DNA of 64,000 nt from Pseudomonas corrugata (GCF_001269905.1 NZ_LHVK01000003.1:474719-538718); one strand, 5' to 3'. Shown: positions 19,140-28,961, counted from the first letter of the stretch. Translations and numbers: made by a program. The notes: a model not told the origin generated them from the letters alone.

Positions 19140-20108
19140 ATGACCATTCAAAACAATGCACTGCCAACGGCACGCAAACCCCTGGATATGCGTCGCTTCC
19201 TGGACGACTGGGTCATGCTGCTGGCGGCTATCGGTATCTTCGTACTTTGTACGCTGATGATCGACAACTTCCTGTCGCCTTTGAACATGCGGGGCCTTGG
19301 CCTGGCGATTTCCACCACCGGCATCGCGGCCTGCACCATGTTGTATTGCCTGGCGTCCGGGCACTTCGACTTGTCCGTCGGCTCGGTGATTGCCTGCGCC
19401 GGCGTGGTCGCGGCGGTGGTGATGCGCGATACCAACAGCGTGTTCCTGGGCGTCTGCGCCGCGCTGGTGATGGGGCTGATCGTTGGCCTGATCAACGGCA
19501 TCGTCATTGCCAAGCTGCGGGTCAATGCCTTGATCACCACGCTGGCGACCATGCAGATCGTTCGTGGCCTGGCCTACATCTTTGCCAATGGCAAGGCAGT
19601 GGGTGTGTCCCAGGAATCGTTCTTCGTGTATGGCAACGGCCAGTTGTTCGGTGTGCCGGTACCGATCCTGATCACCGTCGTCTGCTTTGTGTTCTTCGGC
19701 TGGTTGTTGAACTACACCACCTATGGGCGTAACACCATGGCCATTGGTGGTAATCAGGAAGCGGCGTTGCTGGCGGGCGTGAACGTCGATCGCACCAAGA
19801 TCATCATCTTCGCTGTGCATGGGGTGATCGGGGCGCTGGCGGGTGTGATCCTGGCCTCGCGCATGACCTCCGGCCAACCGATGATCGGCCAGGGCTTCGA
19901 ACTGACGGTGATCTCGGCCTGCGTCCTGGGTGGGGTATCGTTAAGCGGCGGGATCGGCATGATCCGTCATGTGATTGCCGGAGTGCTGATTCTGGCAATC
20001 ATTGAAAACGCGATGAACCTGAAGAACATCGACACCTTCTACCAATACGTCATCCGTGGCTCGATCCTGCTGCTCGCCGTGGTCATCGACCGCATGAAAC
20101 AGCGCTGA
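19140..20108 (+). CDS. araH: AraH-type sugar ABC transporter permease
   Basis: 322 residues, almost entirely membrane segments (about 9-10), with the permease signature region around NGIVIAKLRVNALITTLATMQIVRGL. It forms the inner-membrane channel for the AraF/AraG system. GAGGTAAATC precedes the ATG. A REP pair follows and probably ends the operon. Confidence 0.94.
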   Translation: MTIQNNALPTARKPLDMRRFLDDWVMLLAAIGIFVLCTLMIDNFLSPLNMRGLGLAISTTGIAACTMLYCLASGHFDLSVGSVIACAGVVAAVVMRDTNSVFLGVCAALVMGLIVGLINGIVIAKLRVNALITTLATMQIVRGLAYIFANGKAVGVSQESFFVYGNGQLFGVPVPILITVVCFVFFGWLLNYTTYGRNTMAIGGNQEAALLAGVNVDRTKIIIFAVHGVIGALAGVILASRMTSGQPMIGQGFELTVISACVLGGVSLSGGIGMIRHVIAGVLILAIIENAMNLKNIDTFYQYVIRGSILLLAVVIDRMKQR

Positions 20109-20122
20109 AACCTGCTTCGACC

Positions 20123-20236
20123 GGGCGGGCCCCATCGCGGGCAAGCCCGGCTCCCGCAGGGTTATGTGTCAGTCACAGATTCCGTGCACGGCGCGGCTCA
20201 GTGTGGGAGCGGGCTTACCTGCGATGGGGCCCGCCC
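20123..20236. repeat. REP pair (REPIN) after araH
   Basis: GGGCGGGCCCCATCGCGGGC and GCGATGGGGCCCGCCC face each other over about 114 bases, with the CTCCCGCAGG and TGTGGGAGCGGG cores inside. It lies between convergent genes. Confidence 0.85.
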
Positions 20237-20248
20237 TGACGCCGCCAA

Positions 20249-20629
20249 TCAAGCTGCCTTGCGCAACGCCTCGATCAACTCTTGCTTGCGCATCTTCGAA
20301 CGCCCGGGAATGTTCTTCGCCCGGGCTTCTTTCATCAGGCTGTCGACGGTCTGGGTTTCATGGGAAGCCCTGCTGCGGCGCGGGTGGCCTTCCCGGGTCT
20401 TGGCCGCACGACGGGCCGATTCCTTGCGGTCGGTTTTCTTTTCCGCGGCCGGTTTATGTTTCCCCGAACCGCCGGAACGCTCGCCGCCGCCGGACTGTTT
20501 GTTCACCGTCGCCCAGGCCCGTGCCTCGGCCGTGTCCTCGGACAGGCCTTTCTTCTCGTAGCTTTTTTCGATGTGTCCGGCCTTGCGCTTTTGCTCGGCG
20601 GTGTATTTGTCTTTGCTTCCACGAGGCAT
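20249..20629 (-). CDS. Small basic protein with Rho-N/SAP-like C-terminus
   Basis: 126 residues, rich in Lys, Arg, Gly and Ser. The N-terminus MPRGSKDKYTAEQKRKAGHI and a ChaB-like feel (EKKGLSEDTAEARAWATVNK) are followed by a C-terminal helix pair (LMKEARAKNIPGRSKMRKQELIEALRK) resembling the Rho N-terminal or SAP nucleic-acid-binding fold. Homologues in Pseudomonas are often labelled plasmid stabilisation protein without evidence. Probably binds nucleic acid; function unknown. Confidence 0.8.
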   Translation of the reverse strand: MPRGSKDKYTAEQKRKAGHIEKSYEKKGLSEDTAEARAWATVNKQSGGGERSGGSGKHKPAAEKKTDRKESARRAAKTREGHPRRSRASHETQTVDSLMKEARAKNIPGRSKMRKQELIEALRKAA

Positions 20630-20661
20630 GGGATTCTCCTCCTCAAGTGTGTGAGCAGAGG

Positions 20662-21006
20662 CTACTGGCTGGCGCCACCTTCGGAGCCCGAACCACCGGT
20701 GGTGGTTTTCGAGCCCACGCCGGTTTCGGCGTTATCGGGCGCTGCAGAGTCCGGCGTGTTCATGCCACCCTGACGGCCCATGTCATTACCTTGCACGCGC
20801 GGATCGGTGCCGGTGGCGGGTGGCTGGCCATTGTTCAAGGTGCCGCCACCGGTGCCGTCGGTGTTCAACTTGGGCATGCCCTGTGTGGCCGGCGAGTGGG
20901 GAGCCTCCACCGGGTCGGTCGGTCCGGTACCAGAGGTGGACGCCGCTAAGGCCACCGAAGAGAGCAGTGCGGCAAATGTGAACGCAGTCAGCCTTGAAGT
21001 GATCAT
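20662..21006 (-). CDS. Secreted low-complexity protein
   Basis: 114 residues. A signal peptide (about 1-21, ending ALA) precedes a Gly, Thr, Pro and Asn-rich tail with no recognised domain (GTGGGTLNNGQPPATGTDP). Likely periplasmic and unstructured. Start has GGAGGCGACACC upstream on the minus strand. Lies 32 bases upstream of the Rho-N-like gene on the same strand and may share its transcript. Confidence 0.7.
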   Translation of the reverse strand: MITSRLTAFTFAALLSSVALAASTSGTGPTDPVEAPHSPATQGMPKLNTDGTGGGTLNNGQPPATGTDPRVQGNDMGRQGGMNTPDSAAPDNAETGVGSKTTTGGSGSEGGASQ

Positions 21007-21181
21007 GGTGTCGCCTCCATTTTTCAGATGTTTGCCTGATCTTGGGCTGCCTTGGATCGAGGTTGGTGCCTCGGGGGCGACGAATGGTGCTTTCGAGCGT
21101 GCGTCATCATTTGGATTGAAATGTGACGAGTGCCGCGTGGCGGCTTAGTATGGCGCTTTCCATTGGCTACAAGGCCCGTTC

Positions 21182-21664
21182 ATGTCGATCGAGATCCGTC
21201 CTGCGCAACCCAGCGATGCGCCTCAAATCCTTGCCTTCATCACCGAGCTGGCCGACTACGAAAAAGCCCGTCACGAAGTTATCGCCAGTGTGGCCGACAT
21301 CGAGCGCAGCCTGTTCAGCGAAGGCGCAACTGCCCACGGGCTGATCTGCCTGCGTGATGGCGTACCGATTGGTTTCGCGGTGTTTTTCTTCAGCTACTCC
21401 ACCTGGTTGGGCAGTAACTGTCTGTATCTGGAAGACTTGTACATCACGCCCGAACAGCGTGGCGGCGGTGCGGGCAAGACGTTGTTGCGTCACCTGGCCA
21501 AAGTCGCCTGCGACAACGATTGCGGTCGTTTCGAATGGAGTGTCCTGGACTGGAACACACCTGCGATCGAATTCTACAAATCCCTCGGCGCGCAACCCCA
21601 GGAAGAATGGGTGCGCTACCGGATGGACGGCAAGGTGCTACGGGATTTCGCCCAAGGCAATTGA
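21182..21664 (+). CDS. GNAT family N-acetyltransferase
   Basis: 160 residues. The GNAT acetyl-CoA motif is YLEDLYITPEQRGGGAGKTLLRHL (about 81-104), followed by WSVLDWNTPAIEFYKSLGA, a pattern typical of the diamine/spermidine acetyltransferase-like group. Substrate unknown. Single gene, convergent with the GST gene, with a 5-base gap between the stops. Confidence 0.88.
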   Translation: MSIEIRPAQPSDAPQILAFITELADYEKARHEVIASVADIERSLFSEGATAHGLICLRDGVPIGFAVFFFSYSTWLGSNCLYLEDLYITPEQRGGGAGKTLLRHLAKVACDNDCGRFEWSVLDWNTPAIEFYKSLGAQPQEEWVRYRMDGKVLRDFAQGN

Positions 21665-21669
21665 AGGTT

Positions 21670-22302
21670 TCAGGAATACCCGGCGCCGGCATACTCGGCA
21701 AATCCCGGTCGTTGTTCGAGCCGTTTGCAGTACGCGGCGACGGCCGGGTAGTCCGGCCGCTCCATGGGCGTCTGGCGCCAGCGGTGCACGGACAGGCCGA
21801 TGAGCACGTCCGCCAGGGAGAAATCCGCACCGGCGACATAGGCGCCGGTGCGATTCAACTGCTGCTCGAGCAACCCCATCTTTTCGTTCCAGCCTCTGAC
21901 TCCGGCGGCGATGGATTGTGGATCCTGCATATCCGGATTCTTGCGCACCAGCGCATGAAACGCGTAACCCCATGACGGGTTGAGTTCCGTCGCCTGCCAA
22001 TCCATCCACTGCTCGATCCTCGCCCGTGCGGCTGGTTCGACGGCGAGCAGATCACTGCGCCCATGCTTGCCTACCAGGTAACGGCAGATGGTGTTCGACT
22101 CCCAAAGCACACCGTTCTCATCGATGATCACCGGTACCTGAGCGTTTGGGTTAAGTGCGAGGAATGCCGGATCGTGAGTTGAATTGAAGCCGATGCCCCA
22201 GTCTTCACGTTCGTAGGAGATGTCCAGTTCCTGGCAGGTCCATAGCACTTTTCTGACGTTGATCGAGGAAGTGCGGCCGAGGATTTTCAGCAGTTGTCCC
22301 AT
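21670..22302 (-). CDS. Glutathione S-transferase family protein
   Basis: 210 residues from the ATG at 22302, with AGGGAT upstream; the frame is open 30 codons further but the start MGQLLKILGRTSSINVRKVLW is family-like. The N-terminal thioredoxin-fold part has SS in place of CPxC, and VPVIIDENGVLWESNTICRYL is the glutathione-binding core; the rest is the helical GST domain. Divergent from dgoK, with the palindromic operator B in the 188-base gap, so joint regulation is possible. Confidence 0.88.
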   Translation of the reverse strand: MGQLLKILGRTSSINVRKVLWTCQELDISYEREDWGIGFNSTHDPAFLALNPNAQVPVIIDENGVLWESNTICRYLVGKHGRSDLLAVEPAARARIEQWMDWQATELNPSWGYAFHALVRKNPDMQDPQSIAAGVRGWNEKMGLLEQQLNRTGAYVAGADFSLADVLIGLSVHRWRQTPMERPDYPAVAAYCKRLEQRPGFAEYAGAGYS

Positions 22303-22390
22303 TTCATTATCCCTGAGAGTTAAGGCATCCGGACAGGAAACGTAGCAGGGACGAGAGTGGATGGCGATGGTTTCGGATGTCTTTGTGTTC

Positions 22391-22407
22391 ATCCCAATAT
22401 ATGGGAG
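22391..22407. promoter_or_regulatory. Palindromic operator, sugar locus copy B
   Basis: ATCCCA-N5-TGGGAG, 11 of 12 arm positions symmetrical, and the same arms as operator A at 15287-15303. It ends 13 bases before the -35 of the dgoK promoter. Confidence 0.65.
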
Positions 22408-22420
22408 TGATATTTATATA

Positions 22421-22450
22421 TTGAGATTTATCTGCGGCCAGGTTTATAGT
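22421..22450 (+). promoter_or_regulatory. Promoter B of the dgo operon
   Basis: TTGAGA at 22421-22426, 18-base spacer, TATAGT at 22445-22450; conserved in sequence, spacing and distance to the operator with promoter A at 15317-15346. Confidence 0.75.
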
Positions 22451-22490
22451 CCGTGCCACTCACTGCCAAAAAACAGAACAGGTGAAGCGG

Positions 22491-23474
22491 ATGCAGGCGC
22501 AATTGATCGCGCTCGATTGGGGAACCACCTCACTACGGGCTTATAAACTCGCCGCGGGAGGCGAGGTGCTTGAGCAGCGCTCGCTGTCGTCGGGGATCAT
22601 GCAGTTGCCTTCCGGGCCGCGGACCGTGGCCGGTCGGGAATGCACCGACGGTTTCGAGCTGGCGTTCGACGAGGCCTGCGGTGATTGGTTGGACGCGCAG
22701 CCGGGCCTGCCCGTCATTGCCTGCGGCATGGTCGGCAGCGCCCAGGGTTGGTGCGAAGCGCCTTACTGCGACACACCGGCAAACGTCGCCAATCTCGGAC
22801 ATTCCCTGCAAACCGTTCGCAGCCTTCGCGGTGTCGATGTGCATATCGTGCCTGGGGTGATCCAGCGCTCGCGGTTACCCAATGTGATGCGCGGCGAAGA
22901 AACTCAAGTACTCGGCGCCTTGCACAGCTTGCCGAGCGAAGCGGTGCTGATCGGCTTACCCGGCAGCCACTCGAAATGGGTGGAAGTAGTCGATGGCTGC
23001 ATTGTGCATTTCGATACCTTCATGACCGGCGAAATCTTCGCGGTGCTCAGCGACCACAGCATTCTCGGCCGTACCCAGCAGCGCGGCGTCGCGTTCGATG
23101 GCGTGGCCTTCGATCGTGGTGTGCAGGTAGCGCTGTCGACGGACGGACAGATCGGGCCACTGTCCACCGTGTTCAGCGCTCGCAGCCTGGGGCTGACCGG
23201 TGAACTCGGCGCAAGCGCTCAGGCTGACTATCTCTCCGGCTTGTTGATTGGCCATGAGCTGACGGCACTGGCCGCGGCACAACGCCATCGGCGCAACAGC
23301 GTGCACTTGCCGACGGTGGTGCTGATTGGCAATTCCCAACTCTGCGCCCGTTATCAACGGGCCCTCGACGCCTGCGGATTTGCCCGGGTGACCCTGGCTG
23401 AACAGGCCACCGAACGAGGTTTGTGGCAGCTGGCCGTGGCGGCCGGGCTGCTTGAATCCAGCGTATCGCGTTAA
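22491..23474 (+). CDS. dgoK: 2-dehydro-3-deoxygalactonokinase
   Basis: 327 residues from the ATG at 22491, preceded by AGGTGAAGCGG; a GTG 9 bases upstream is in frame but overlaps the binding site. DgoK phosphorylates 2-keto-3-deoxygalactonate. Visible: phosphate motif LIALDWGTTSLRAY at the N-terminus, GLPGSHSKWVEV, and LIGNSQLCARYQRALDACG. First gene of dgoK-dgoA-dgoD. Confidence 0.93.
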   Translation: MQAQLIALDWGTTSLRAYKLAAGGEVLEQRSLSSGIMQLPSGPRTVAGRECTDGFELAFDEACGDWLDAQPGLPVIACGMVGSAQGWCEAPYCDTPANVANLGHSLQTVRSLRGVDVHIVPGVIQRSRLPNVMRGEETQVLGALHSLPSEAVLIGLPGSHSKWVEVVDGCIVHFDTFMTGEIFAVLSDHSILGRTQQRGVAFDGVAFDRGVQVALSTDGQIGPLSTVFSARSLGLTGELGASAQADYLSGLLIGHELTALAAAQRHRRNSVHLPTVVLIGNSQLCARYQRALDACGFARVTLAEQATERGLWQLAVAAGLLESSVSR

Positions 23475-23493
23475 ACCTGACTGGAGGTCTGAC

Positions 23494-24114
23494 ATGCTCA
23501 CACAAGCACTGGCGCACAACGGGTTGATCGCTATCCTGCGGGGTCTGCGTCCTGAAGAAGCGGCAGCCATCGGCGAAGTCCTGTACAGCGCTGGATTTCG
23601 CGTCATTGAGGTACCGCTCAATTCCCCCGAGCCGTACGAAAGTATCCGCATTCTGCGTAATACCTTGCCCGCCGACTGCCTGATCGGTGCCGGCACCGTG
23701 CTGACGCCGGAGCAGGTGGAGCTGGTGAAGGCCGCCGGCGGCCAGGTGATCGTCATGCCCCACAGCGATCCGAACGTGTTGCGGGCGGCGAAAGCGGCAG
23801 GGCTCTACCTCTCGCCCGGCGTCGCCACGCCTACCGAGGCATTTGCCGCGCTGGCCGAAGGCGCCCATGTGCTGAAGCTTTTTCCTGCCGAGCAAATGGG
23901 CCCGGCGGTGGTCAAGGCCTGGCTCGCGGTGTTGCCGGCCGGAACCGTGCTGGTGCCGGTGGGAGGGATCACGCCGGACAACATGGCGGTGTTCCTCGAG
24001 GCGGGCGTCAAGGGGTTCGGCCTGGGCTCCGGGCTGTTCAAGCCGGGCCTGACGGCGGACGAAGTTGCGGTGCGCGCCAAGGCTTACGTGGCCGCATGGA
24101 ATGCCTTGAACTGA
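23494..24114 (+). CDS. dgoA: 2-dehydro-3-deoxy-6-phosphogalactonate aldolase
   Basis: 206 residues of the class I KDPG/KDPGal aldolase family. Schiff-base Lys128 lies in [12 protein letters not shown] and Glu39 in [11 protein letters not shown]. It splits KDPGal to pyruvate and glyceraldehyde 3-phosphate. Start is the ATG at 23494 with GGAGGTCTGAC upstream; the frame is open into dgoK but that would add an unrelated extension. Follows dgoK by 19 bases. Confidence 0.94.
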   Translation: MLTQALAHNGLIAILRGLRPEEAAAIGEVLYSAGFRVIEVPLNSPEPYESIRILRNTLPADCLIGAGTVLTPEQVELVKAAGGQVIVMPHSDPNVLRAAKAAGLYLSPGVATPTEAFAALAEGAHVLKLFPAEQMGPAVVKAWLAVLPAGTVLVPVGGITPDNMAVFLEAGVKGFGLGSGLFKPGLTADEVAVRAKAYVAAWNALN

Positions 24115-24163
24115 AGACTTTTCCAGCGCTGCGTGCGCTGCATCTGACAAGAGAGACAACAAG

Positions 24164-25312
24164 ATGAAAATCACCAAGCTGACCACCTTTATCGTTCCGC
24201 CGCGCTGGTGCTTCCTCAAGGTCGAAACCGACGAGGGCGTGACTGGCTGGGGCGAGCCGGTGGTCGAGGGCCGCGCCCATACGGTGGCGGCCGCCGTTGA
24301 GGAATTGTCCGACTACCTGATCGGCAAAGACCCACGCAATATCGAAGACATCTGGACTGTCCTGTATCGCGGTGGTTTCTATCGCGGTGGTGCCGTCCAT
24401 ATGAGTGCTCTGGCCGGTATCGACCAAGCGCTGTGGGACATCAAGGGCAAGGCCCTGGGCGTGTCGGTCAGCGACCTGCTGGGCGGTCAGGTGCGCGACA
24501 AGATTCGCGTCTACTCCTGGATCGGCGGCGACCGGCCGGCGGACACCGCTCGCGCGGCGAAAGAAGCCGTAGGGCGGGGCTTCACCGCGGTGAAAATGAA
24601 CGGTACTGAAGAACTGCAGTTTCTCGACACCTTCGAAAAAGTCGACCTGGCGCTCGCCAACGTGGCCGCGGTGCGGGACGCGGTAGGGCCGAACGTCGGC
24701 ATTGGCGTGGACTTCCACGGCCGGGTCCACAAGCCGATGGCCAAGGTGCTGATGAAGGAGCTCGACCCATACAAGCTGATGTTCATCGAAGAACCGGTGC
24801 TCAGCGAAAACTATGAAGCCCTCAAGGAACTGGCGCCGCTGACCAGCACGCCGATTGCCCTGGGCGAGCGCCTGTTTTCCCGCTGGGATTTCAAACGGGT
24901 GCTCAGCGAAGGTTACGTGGACATCATCCAGCCGGATGCTTCCCACGCCGGCGGGATCACCGAAACCCGCAAGATCGCCAACATGGCCGAGGCCTACGAT
25001 GTGGCGCTGGCGCTGCACTGCCCGCTGGGTCCGATTGCCCTGGCGGCGTGCCTGCAACTGGATGCGGCTTGCTACAACGCGTTCATCCAGGAGCAGAGCC
25101 TGGGCATCCACTACAACGAGAGCAACGACCTGCTGGATTACGTCAAGGATGCGCGGGTGTTCGACTACGACAAAGGCTTCGTGAAGATCCCCAACGGCCC
25201 GGGCCTGGGTATCGAGATCAACGAGGAGTACGTCATCGAACGCGCCGCCGTCGGCCACCGCTGGCGCAATCCGATCTGGCGCCATGCCGATGGCAGTTTT
25301 GCCGAGTGGTGA
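24164..25312 (+). CDS. dgoD: D-galactonate dehydratase
   Basis: 382 residues of the mandelate racemase/enolase superfamily. Metal ligands and catalytic residues are visible: [11 protein letters not shown] (Asp and His), FIEEPVL (Glu), ALGERLF (Glu) and [10 protein letters not shown] (His). It dehydrates D-galactonate to 2-keto-3-deoxygalactonate. The N-terminal [32 protein letters not shown] matches E. coli DgoD as remembered. Followed by a REP pair, then the transporter gene. Confidence 0.95.
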   Translation: MKITKLTTFIVPPRWCFLKVETDEGVTGWGEPVVEGRAHTVAAAVEELSDYLIGKDPRNIEDIWTVLYRGGFYRGGAVHMSALAGIDQALWDIKGKALGVSVSDLLGGQVRDKIRVYSWIGGDRPADTARAAKEAVGRGFTAVKMNGTEELQFLDTFEKVDLALANVAAVRDAVGPNVGIGVDFHGRVHKPMAKVLMKELDPYKLMFIEEPVLSENYEALKELAPLTSTPIALGERLFSRWDFKRVLSEGYVDIIQPDASHAGGITETRKIANMAEAYDVALALHCPLGPIALAACLQLDAACYNAFIQEQSLGIHYNESNDLLDYVKDARVFDYDKGFVKIPNGPGLGIEINEEYVIERAAVGHRWRNPIWRHADGSFAEW

Positions 25313-25335
25313 GTTCCCAGGCCCACCACTGAACC

Positions 25336-25426
25336 TTGTGGGAGCGAGCCTGCTCGCGATCGCGGTGGATCAGCTGATTAATGCGCTACTGACATACCGC
25401 CATCGCGAGCAGGCTCGCTCCCACAA
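25336..25426. repeat. REP pair (REPIN) between dgoD and the MFS gene
   Basis: TTGTGGGAGCGAGCCTGCTC at the left and the inverted GAGCAGGCTCGCTCCCACAA at the right. It splits the dgo operon and may lower transporter expression. Confidence 0.9.
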
Positions 25427-25500
25427 AGGATCTCCATCGGCAAGGAGATCCCCCATCCTCGCGCCCGTTTCCTCAATAAACATAAGAAGAGGCACCTCAC

Positions 25501-26811
25501 ATGCAAGCGCACACCCTGAGCGCGCAGGCGTCGTTGGCGACGCCCAGCCGCAAGCGTTTTTTCATCATGGTCCTGCTTTTCATCACGGTGGTAATCAACT
25601 ACCTGGACCGCAGCAACCTGTCGATTGCCGCTCCCGCGCTGACCAGTGAACTGGGCATCGATCCGATCCATGTCGGGCTGATCTTCTCGGCGTTCGGCTG
25701 GACCTACGCAGCCATGCAGATCCCCGGCGGCTGGCTGGTGGACCGCGTGCCACCGCGGATTCTGTACAGCGTCGCGTTGCTGTTGTGGTCGGTGGCCACG
25801 GTGATGCTCGGTTTTGCCGCCAGTTTCATCGCCTTGTTCGTGCTGCGCATGGCGGTCGGCGCCCTGGAGGCGCCGGCCTATCCCATCAACAGCCGTGTGG
25901 TCACCACATGGTTTCCCGAGCGCGAGCGGGCCACTGCCATCGGCTTCTACACCTCCGGACAGTTCGTTGGCCTGGCTTTCCTGACGCCAGTGCTGGCCTG
26001 GCTGCAACACACGTTCGGCTGGCACATGGTGTTCGTGGTGACCGGTGCGGTGGGCATTGTCTGGGCGGTGATCTGGTACGCGGTGTATCGCGAGCCTCGG
26101 GATTTCAAGGGCGCCAACGCTGCCGAAATTGATTTGATTCGCGAGGGCGGCGGTTTGGTGGACATCCAGGCCGAGGCGGCCGAGACCAAGGCAAAATTCA
26201 GCTGGACCGACCTGGGTGTCGTGCTGACCCGGCGCAAGCTGTGGGGCATTTACCTGGGCCAGTTCTGCCTGAACTCCACGCTGTGGTTTTTCCTGACGTG
26301 GTTCCCGACCTACCTGGTGAAATATCGCGGCATGGACTTCATCAAGTCCGGCCTGCTGGCGTCGCTGCCGTTCCTCGCGGCGTTTGTCGGCGTGTTGTGT
26401 TCCGGGTTCTTTTCCGACTGGCTGATCCGTCGCGGCGCCACGGTCGGGTTCGCCCGGAAGCTGCCGATCATTGGCGGGCTGCTGATCTCGACCTCGATCA
26501 TTGGTGCCAACTTCGTTGAATCGACGCCGATGGTGATCGCGTTCCTGGCGCTGGCTTTCTTCGGCAACGGCCTGGCATCGATCACCTGGTCGCTGGTGTC
26601 GACCCTGGCGCCGTCGCGGCTGCTCGGGCTGACGGGTGGGGTGTTCAACTTGATCGGTAACCTGGCGGCCATCGCCACGCCGATCGTCATCGGCTTCCTC
26701 GCCAGCGGCGATTCGTTTGCCCCGGCCATCACCTATATCGCCGTTCTGGCACTGGTGGGGGCGCTGTCCTACATCCTGCTGGTTGGGAAGGTCGAGCGCA
26801 TCGAGTTGTAG
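25501..26811 (+). CDS. dgoT: MFS D-galactonate transporter (DgoT type)
   Basis: 436 residues with about 12 membrane segments. The first loop NYLDRSNLSIAAPALTSELGI and GWLVDRVPPR match the anion:cation symporter family that includes DgoT and glucarate/phthalate carriers. Position after dgoD points to galactonate uptake. It gives the locus a second entry route, for the acid, besides the ABC importer for the sugar. Confidence 0.88.
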   Translation: MQAHTLSAQASLATPSRKRFFIMVLLFITVVINYLDRSNLSIAAPALTSELGIDPIHVGLIFSAFGWTYAAMQIPGGWLVDRVPPRILYSVALLLWSVATVMLGFAASFIALFVLRMAVGALEAPAYPINSRVVTTWFPERERATAIGFYTSGQFVGLAFLTPVLAWLQHTFGWHMVFVVTGAVGIVWAVIWYAVYREPRDFKGANAAEIDLIREGGGLVDIQAEAAETKAKFSWTDLGVVLTRRKLWGIYLGQFCLNSTLWFFLTWFPTYLVKYRGMDFIKSGLLASLPFLAAFVGVLCSGFFSDWLIRRGATVGFARKLPIIGGLLISTSIIGANFVESTPMVIAFLALAFFGNGLASITWSLVSTLAPSRLLGLTGGVFNLIGNLAAIATPIVIGFLASGDSFAPAITYIAVLALVGALSYILLVGKVERIEL

Positions 26812-26870
26812 TCCGACGGGGCGGGCGACCATAATGCGGCCCGTTCCCCGCTCACTGTTGAAGGCCGGAT

Positions 26871-27674
26871 ATGCAGCAAGACGATCCAAAAATCACCAAG
26901 GACGCAGCGCCTACAGGCACCCAGACATTACTGCGCGGCCTGGGTGTGGTTCAGGCGGTCGCCAGCGGTGCCCGTGACCTGAAGGAAATCGCCCGGCTGA
27001 TCGGCACGACCCGCAGCACCACCCATCGCCTGGCCAGTTGCCTGGTGGACGAGCGTTACCTGCGCGTGGTGCCACAGGTGGGTTACCTGCTGGGGCCGAA
27101 GTTGATCGAACTGGGTTTCCAGGCGCGGGAAGATCTGCCGCTGGTGAGCCTGGCGGGACCGTATCTGGACGAGTTGTCGGCGTTGACCGGCGACACCGTT
27201 CACCTGGCGATTCGCGAGGGTGACGAAGTTTTGTACCTGCTGAAGAATCCGGGGCGCAACGGCCCGGAAATGCGCTCGCGGGTGGGTCATCGCATGCCAT
27301 TGGCACGCACGGGGATCGGCAAGGCGCTGATGCTCGATGATCCCGAGGAAAATTGGCGGCGCTTGTACGAAATCAGTCTGCCGGCCGCTGGGAAGAATCA
27401 GTTCTGGCCCCAGCACCAGGAGCAATCCTGGGAGCAGTTCCAGCAGCGAATGGTGGAGTATGTGGCGGGAGGCTACGCCTTCGACCTGGAAGACAACGAA
27501 CCGTCGATCCGTTGCGTGGCGGCACCGATCCGGGACGCAGGCAAGCGGATTGTCGCCGGTATCAGCATTGCCAGCACCGTGCCCTACATGCCGTTGGAAA
27601 AAATGGCCGAGCTGATTCCCCTGGTCAAAGGGGTCACAGCCCGGCTGTCGGCGGAGCTGGGTGCCAAGGTCTGA
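26871..27674 (+). CDS. IclR family transcriptional regulator
   Basis: 267 residues. A winged helix-turn-helix at about 18-75 (LKEIARLIGTTRSTTHRLASCLVDERYL) precedes the IclR ligand domain (residues 95-260; RSRVGHRMPLARTGIGKALM, IAAPIRDAGK type block). It sits directly downstream of the transporter and probably senses a pathway intermediate. It is one of two candidates to bind the palindromic operators A and B. Confidence 0.9.
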   Translation: MQQDDPKITKDAAPTGTQTLLRGLGVVQAVASGARDLKEIARLIGTTRSTTHRLASCLVDERYLRVVPQVGYLLGPKLIELGFQAREDLPLVSLAGPYLDELSALTGDTVHLAIREGDEVLYLLKNPGRNGPEMRSRVGHRMPLARTGIGKALMLDDPEENWRRLYEISLPAAGKNQFWPQHQEQSWEQFQQRMVEYVAGGYAFDLEDNEPSIRCVAAPIRDAGKRIVAGISIASTVPYMPLEKMAELIPLVKGVTARLSAELGAKV

Positions 27675-27729
27675 TTAGTGGCCTGTGTGGCTAATGCATG
27701 CACTCGAATTAACCGTACAGGCCACTGCG

Positions 27730-28782
27730 TCAGGCCTTGAGCGTCGCCATGTCGATGACAAAGCGGTACTTCACGTCACCGGCGATCATGCGGCTGTAGG
27801 CTTCGTTGATCTGGCGGATGTCGAGCATTTCAACGTCGCAACTGATGTTGTGCTCGGCGCAGAAATCCAGCACTTCCTGGGTTTCTGCGATGCCACCGAT
27901 CAACGAACCGGCCAATACGCGACGACCCATGATCAAATTGGCGGCATGGACCGGCGGATCGATCGGCTCGACCAGGCCCACCAGGATGTGCACGCCGTCG
28001 AAACGCAACGTCCCCAGGTAGGGATTGAGGTCGTGCTGTACTGGAATGGTGTCCAGCAGGAAGTGGAAGCGTCCGGCGGCAGCGGCCATCTGCTCGGCGT
28101 CGGTGGACACGATCACATGGTCCGCGCCCTGGCGACGGGCTTCTTCCGCCTTGCTCGCCGAGCGGGTGAACAACGTCACTTCGGCGCCCATGGCCTTGGC
28201 GAACTTGATACCCATGTGGCCGAGGCCGCCCATGCCGAGCACGCCGACCTTGTCACCGGCCTTCACGCCGTAGTGCTTGAGGGGGGAGTAGGTGGTGATG
28301 CCGGCGCAGAGAATCGGTGCGGCGCTGGCCGGGTCGAGTGCGGCGGGGATACGCAACACGAAATGTTCGTTGACCACGATGCTGTCGGAGTAGCCACCCA
28401 TGGTATGGCCGCCGCTGATACGGTCCGGGCTGGCATAGGTCTGGGTCATGCCCTGGTAGCAGTATTGCTCCAGGTCAGCATGGCAGGCTTCGCACTCGCG
28501 GCAGGAGTCGACCATGCAGCCAACACCCACCAAGTCGCCGATCTTATAGCGGGTGACATCTGCACCGACGGCGGTAACCTTGCCTACGATCTCGTGGCCG
28601 GGCATCAGCGGGTAGACCGCGATGCCCCATTCGTTGCGGGCCTGGTGGATATCGGAGTGGCAGACGCCACAGTAGAGAATGTCGATTGCCACGTCGTCGG
28701 CCTGCGGGCTGCGCCGCTCGAACTTCATGGGGGCGAGGGGCGCGGTGGGCGATTGAGCGGCGTATCCGATGGCAGTGTACAT
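27730..28782 (-). CDS. Zinc-dependent NAD(P) alcohol dehydrogenase
   Basis: 350 residues from the ATG at 28782 (MYTAIGYAAQSP), with GAGGTTCACT upstream. Catalytic zinc ligands: Cys in YCGVCHSDIHQARNEW and the PGHE block. Structural zinc cysteines: CRECEACHADLEQYC. Cofactor motif: GLGGLGHMGIKFA. It belongs to the cinnamyl-alcohol/YahK-like aldehyde reductase group. Convergent with the IclR gene; an AraC gene diverges upstream. Confidence 0.92.
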   Translation of the reverse strand: MYTAIGYAAQSPTAPLAPMKFERRSPQADDVAIDILYCGVCHSDIHQARNEWGIAVYPLMPGHEIVGKVTAVGADVTRYKIGDLVGVGCMVDSCRECEACHADLEQYCYQGMTQTYASPDRISGGHTMGGYSDSIVVNEHFVLRIPAALDPASAAPILCAGITTYSPLKHYGVKAGDKVGVLGMGGLGHMGIKFAKAMGAEVTLFTRSASKAEEARRQGADHVIVSTDAEQMAAAAGRFHFLLDTIPVQHDLNPYLGTLRFDGVHILVGLVEPIDPPVHAANLIMGRRVLAGSLIGGIAETQEVLDFCAEHNISCDVEMLDIRQINEAYSRMIAGDVKYRFVIDMATLKA

Positions 28783-28961
28783 AGTGAACCTCGCTAAACA
28801 ATGAACAGTCAGGCGATCTATTCTGGGAGCCATGGCCGCATCCCGCGATGGCGATTCCTACGGGTGTCATGCCTAATCCTCCGACCTTGGCCGTAGATCG
28901 ATCCTATGGAGCGCCAGACCTGCGATGATGTTCCCATCCCTTTTTCCGTGAAGTTTTTCCC

